64,000 nucleotides of DNA from positions 3,410,001 through 3,474,000 of the forward strand of contig NZ_OZ243890.1 in NCBI RefSeq assembly GCF_965213555.1, given 5' to 3'. The notes beneath the pieces were generated by a model. That model saw nothing but the letters and a program-made list of their open reading frames with translations. It ran no database searches and had not been told where the DNA came from. This document shows positions 63,789-64,000 of the stretch, piece by piece. The position numbers were made by a program, and so were the translations under genes. How positions within the stretch are numbered: position 1 is the first letter of the stretch; every line of letters begins with the position of its first letter. The stretch comes from Acuticoccus sp965213555. Its GTDB lineage: Bacteria; Pseudomonadota; Alphaproteobacteria; Rhizobiales; Amorphaceae.

Positions 63789-63835
63789 GGGTTGCGACCG
63801 GCCGGTCGCACATAGCCGCGGCGCAGGGGAGCCTC

Positions 63836-64000
63836 GTGACGAAGCCAGTGTTCATCCTGAACGGCCCGAACCTCAACCTCCTCGGGCTGCGCGAGCCGCA
63901 CATCTACGGCCACGCCACCCTCGGCGACGTCGAGGCGGCGTGCGCCGCGCTCGGCGACGACCTCGGCCTTGCGACGCGGTTCCTGCAGTCGAACGCCGAG
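63836..64000 (+). CDS. aroQ: Type II 3-dehydroquinate dehydratase (partial, N-terminus)
   Basis: 55 residues from GTG 63836 (AGGGGAGCC ahead) run off the right edge. The type II start VFILNGPNLNLLGLREPHIYG is diagnostic, including the catalytic Arg (LREP) and Tyr (YG). It dehydrates 3-dehydroquinate in the shikimate pathway. In alphaproteobacteria it is often followed by accB-accC, which would lie outside the window. Confidence 0.93.
   Translation, partial: MTKPVFILNGPNLNLLGLREPHIYGHATLGDVEAACAALGDDLGLATRFLQSNAE

Overview
The window is very GC-rich (about 70% by eye). It looks like chromosomal DNA of an alphaproteobacterium, most plausibly a Hyphomicrobiales (Rhizobiales)-like organism. The reasons are the ispH-thrB pair, a type III-fold ornithine decarboxylase with an alphaproteobacterial-style leader, the rimP-nusA-ylxR-infB ... 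rbfA-truB-rpsO-pnp order, DUF3299, BolA, RppH and YraN proteins, and many GTG/TTG starts with 4-base gene overlaps. Genus cannot be assigned by reading alone.

Layout. 1-3160 (minus): an ATP-grasp / alpha-E / transglutaminase-like peptide-modification trio, cut by the left edge. 3464-3539: tRNA-Phe(GAA). 3568-6222: a CPA1 Na+/H+ antiporter fused to a cyclic-nucleotide-binding-like domain. 6777-7901: ornithine decarboxylase. About 8150-11186: a first graveyard of insertion sequences (IS630 nested in IS630, then an IS5 fragment). 11187-14504 (minus): M20 peptidase, antibiotic-biosynthesis-monooxygenase-like protein, family 2 glycosyltransferase, DUF3299 protein. 14675-19119 (plus): acetylpolyamine-amidohydrolase-like deacetylase followed by a tightly overlapping pyrK-pyrD(1B)-pyrC-pyrE set. 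19125-22703: bolA, a D,D-carboxypeptidase, yraN, rnhA. 22704-27258: a 1.7-kb stretch with nothing recognisable and a second IS graveyard with the same nested design. 27259-29230 (minus): thrB and ispH. 29286-29888: an unknown lipoprotein. 29955-35842: a tandem glycine riboswitch followed by gcvT, gcvH, a NUDIX gene, gcvPA, gcvPB and a sulfotransferase; both P-protein genes carry a frameshift here. 35906-39845: small metabolic and redox genes. 39845-52877: RNA and translation block (rppH, rimP, nusA, ylxR, infB, ridA, rbfA, truB, rpsO, pnp). 53123-57558: an unknown acidic protein, a single-chain type IIG/ISP-like restriction-modification enzyme, and a glutathione transferase. 58080-61968: an iron-type ABC importer. 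61978-64000: enoyl-CoA hydratase-like, quinone oxidoreductase-like and the start of aroQ.

How the genes work together. The pyr set encodes dihydroorotate to orotate (PyrK/PyrD), carbamoyl-aspartate cyclisation (PyrC) and OMP formation (PyrE). The gcv set is the glycine cleavage system under glycine control. nusA/infB/rbfA/truB/rpsO/pnp is the classical transcription-translation-RNA maturation supercluster, here interrupted between infB and rbfA by ridA plus 1.1 kb of unassigned DNA.

Most notable observations: two independent IS630-into-IS630 nestings in paralogous copies at nearly the same place; an exact 35-bp tandem duplication that breaks a transposase; a roughly 46% GC island exactly in the putative target-recognition region of the restriction-modification enzyme; a class 1B (PyrK-dependent) dihydroorotate dehydrogenase in what seems an alphaproteobacterium; and frameshifts in both glycine dehydrogenase subunits. 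I found no CRISPR array, no prophage and no clearly new multi-gene system.
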